From UBA2730 sp022793235 (GTDB taxonomy: Bacteria; Bacillota_I; Bacilli_A; RF39; UBA660): DNA of 6,641 nucleotides. Shown piece after piece: positions 5,824 through 6,641 of this stretch. The notes under the pieces are model-generated. The model was not told the DNA's origin. It ran no database searches and saw only the letters and a program-made list of their open reading frames with translations. Position numbers and translations under genes: made by a program. The number at the start of each line of letters is the position of its first letter. Position 1 is the stretch's first letter. The DNA lies in NCBI GenBank assembly GCA_949745755.1, contig CATJZL010000102.1:1-6641 (forward strand), written 5' to 3'.

Positions 5824-6057
5824 CGATTTATTAGAAGGAGTTTTTTCTTCTTTTTTAATAATAATCTTAAAATCATGCTTTTGGGCTATTTCAATTAGGT
5901 CTTTAAAATAATAGTTTGTAATTCCATATTCATTTTTTCTTACCCAATCTTTTGACTTATGGATACTATTTGCAAATTCCTGTTGAGATAGGTTTGTGGC
6001 TTCTCTCATAAATCTTAAAATTTCATTTTGTTTGTAGTCTTCTGTTGTTATTTCCAT
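5800..6057 (-). CDS. Small XRE-like helix-turn-helix DNA-binding protein
   Basis: This 85-residue protein matches the pattern of single-domain XRE/Cro-like regulators. Residues 13-20 (ILRFMREA) form helix 1. NLSQQEFANSI (22-32) is the classic LSQxExA second helix, and SKDWVRKNEYG (35-45) is the likely recognition helix with the usual E-x-G ending. FKDLIEIAQKHDFKIIIKKE (51-70) closes the fold. The tail (71-85) is lysine-rich and probably disordered. The start is ATG 6057, preceded by AGGTGAT (complement of 6063-6069); a GTG at 6066 lies within that site and is rejected. The gene converges with asnS and diverges from the surface-protein gene at 6240. A role as repressor of itself and its neighbour is a reasonable inference. 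It could instead be an orphan antitoxin, but no toxin partner is present. Confidence 0.8.
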   Translation of the reverse strand: MEITTEDYKQNEILRFMREATNLSQQEFANSIHKSKDWVRKNEYGITNYYFKDLIEIAQKHDFKIIIKKEEKTPSNKSKKVEKNN

Positions 6058-6096
6058 ATATATCACCTATTTATTATCATATATTATTTTCTTATA

Positions 6097-6105
6097 AAAA
6101 TAGCA
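6097..6105 (-). promoter_or_regulatory. Candidate extended -10 for the HTH gene
   Basis: On the minus strand TGC then TATTTT (complement of 6097-6105) forms an extended -10 about 40 bases before ATG 6057. No good -35 is seen upstream of it. Other AT-rich choices exist nearer the gene, so this is weak. Confidence 0.3.
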
Positions 6106-6171
6106 TAAGTGTGCTTTACAATCACATATATATGTGCTATTATTGTTACGATAGTGTGAATGATAGTCACA
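6102..6171. promoter_or_regulatory. Cluster of CACA/TGTG palindromes, possible operators
   Basis: The 182-bp gap between the divergent HTH and surface-protein genes holds a perfect 14-bp palindrome, CACATATATATGTG (6123-6136). It also holds TGTGA (6155-6159) facing TCACA (6167-6171) with a 7-base gap, and AGCA (6102-6105) facing TGCT (6112-6115) around TAAGTG. The recurrent TGTG/CACA half-sites suggest sites for a dimeric regulator, and the adjacent HTH protein is the obvious candidate. The repeats are directly visible; the binding is inferred. A -10-like TATTAT (6193-6198) for the rightward gene has no clear -35. Confidence 0.45.
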
Positions 6172-6239
6172 TATTATTCTATTTTTAATATGTATTATTC
6201 AACTATTAAATTATTTTTAAATATAGGAGTGAATATGAA

Positions 6240-6641
6240 ATGGATAAAAAAGAACATGAGAATAAAAATAAAATCATCGTATCAGTTTTAGGCTTAGTAT
6301 TACTTTTAGTATTCGTAGTAGGAATTACTTATGCAGTATTTACTTATACTAAAAAGGGGAATGTAGAAAATACAATTCGTACAGGTAAGATTACAATGAG
6401 TTATCGTGAGGGAGAAAATGGGATCACTTTGGAAAATGCTTATCCAATGGAAGACTCTGTGGGTAAGGTCTTGTCTGATCCAAATCAAATGTTTGATTTT
6501 ACGGTAAATATCAATCTATATGGAAGTAAAAAACCAGTCTCATATGAAGTCACAGCAGAAAAAGATGAGAATTCAACACTTGGTGATAGTGATGTCAGAA
6601 TCTATTTAGAAAAGAGCACAGATGGAACAAACTATAATGCC
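6240..6641 (+). CDS. TasA/camelysin-like surface protein, N-terminal part (cut by window end)
   Basis: The frame is open from ATG 6240 to the right edge, giving 134 residues with no stop. Residues 1-11 are charged (MDKKEHENKNK). Residues 12-34 (IIVSVLGLVLLLVFVVGITY onward) form one hydrophobic segment. Then comes YAVFTYTKKGNVENTIRTGK (31-50), the layout of SipW-type signal peptides and mature starts in TasA/CalY (camelysin) proteins: a small-residue/aromatic boundary followed by NTIxTGxI. ITLENAYPMEDSVGK (62-76) and DFTVNINLYG (86-95) continue as beta-rich extracellular sequence. It is therefore probably exported and either processed by a SipW-like peptidase or left membrane-anchored, for surface or matrix use. 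AGGAG (6225-6229) is 10 bases before the start. An overlapping ATG at 6235 leads to a stop after 18 codons. The divergent HTH gene may regulate it. The C-terminus and any partner signal peptidase lie outside the window. Confidence 0.75.
   Translation, partial: MDKKEHENKNKIIVSVLGLVLLLVFVVGITYAVFTYTKKGNVENTIRTGKITMSYREGENGITLENAYPMEDSVGKVLSDPNQMFDFTVNINLYGSKKPVSYEVTAEKDENSTLGDSDVRIYLEKSTDGTNYNA

Noticed and set aside
6058..6066. GTG start at 6066 for the HTH gene
   Set aside because: It lies inside the AGGTGAT ribosome site that serves ATG 6057.
6235..6291. 18-residue open frame from ATG 6235 (MKWIKKNMRIKIKSSYQF) overlapping the surface-protein start
   Set aside because: It shares the AGGAG site, but there is no other evidence of coding; a translational leader is possible but unsupported.
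6306..6488. 60-codon open frame on the minus strand
   Set aside because: It is antisense to the surface-protein gene, whose sense frame has clear signal and export features.
1..6641. CRISPR arrays, tRNA or rRNA genes, insertion-sequence ends
   Set aside because: No regularly spaced repeats, tRNA-like cloverleaf, rRNA signature or transposase reading frame was seen.

Overview
The window looks like a piece of chromosome from a low-GC Gram-positive bacterium (Bacilli/Clostridia-like, probably a host- or gut-associated lineage). The grounds are very AT-rich DNA, purine-rich Shine-Dalgarno sites before nearly every gene, TTGACA/TATAAT and extended -10 promoters, a T-box leader, and a TasA/camelysin-like surface protein. 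All five tryptophan codons in asnS are TGG and no TGA is read in frame, so the standard bacterial code fits. No gene here uses TGA as a stop either, so the code is not strictly proven. The species cannot be named from this sequence.

Layout. Positions 1-213 are non-coding, with a terminator-like hairpin, a long imperfect inverted repeat and an extended -10 promoter. Positions 214-647 carry an AAC(6')-type aminoglycoside N-acetyltransferase gene broken by a frameshift exactly at the acetyl-CoA-binding loop. Positions 713-1882 (+) encode a 389-residue orphan protein with a zinc-metallopeptidase signature (HEMLH, then EGEAVY). It converges with, and overlaps by 4 bp, a 394-residue charged helical protein on the minus strand (1879-3063). 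That gene is divergent from an ankyrin-repeat-like protein (3215-3898, +). The two share a 151-bp intergenic region with a consensus sigma-70 promoter and an inverted repeat.

Positions 3991-5768 form a complete, textbook unit: promoter, T-box riboswitch with an AAC (Asn) specifier, intrinsic terminator, then asnS (asparaginyl-tRNA synthetase). A two-way terminator separates asnS from a small convergent XRE-like DNA-binding protein (5800-6057, minus). That gene is divergent from a gene entering at 6240 and running off the right edge, which encodes a membrane-targeted TasA/camelysin-like surface protein. Their shared intergenic region contains a cluster of CACA/TGTG palindromes that could be operators.

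How the parts fit. The asnS unit is housekeeping: uncharged tRNA-Asn would switch on the synthetase. The HTH gene and the surface-protein gene plausibly form a regulator/target pair. The most unfamiliar part is 713-3898: three genes (metallopeptidase-like, coiled-coil-like, ankyrin-like) in convergent and divergent arrangement, next to a dead resistance-type gene. I do not recognise the first two as named families, and a joint function is only a hypothesis.
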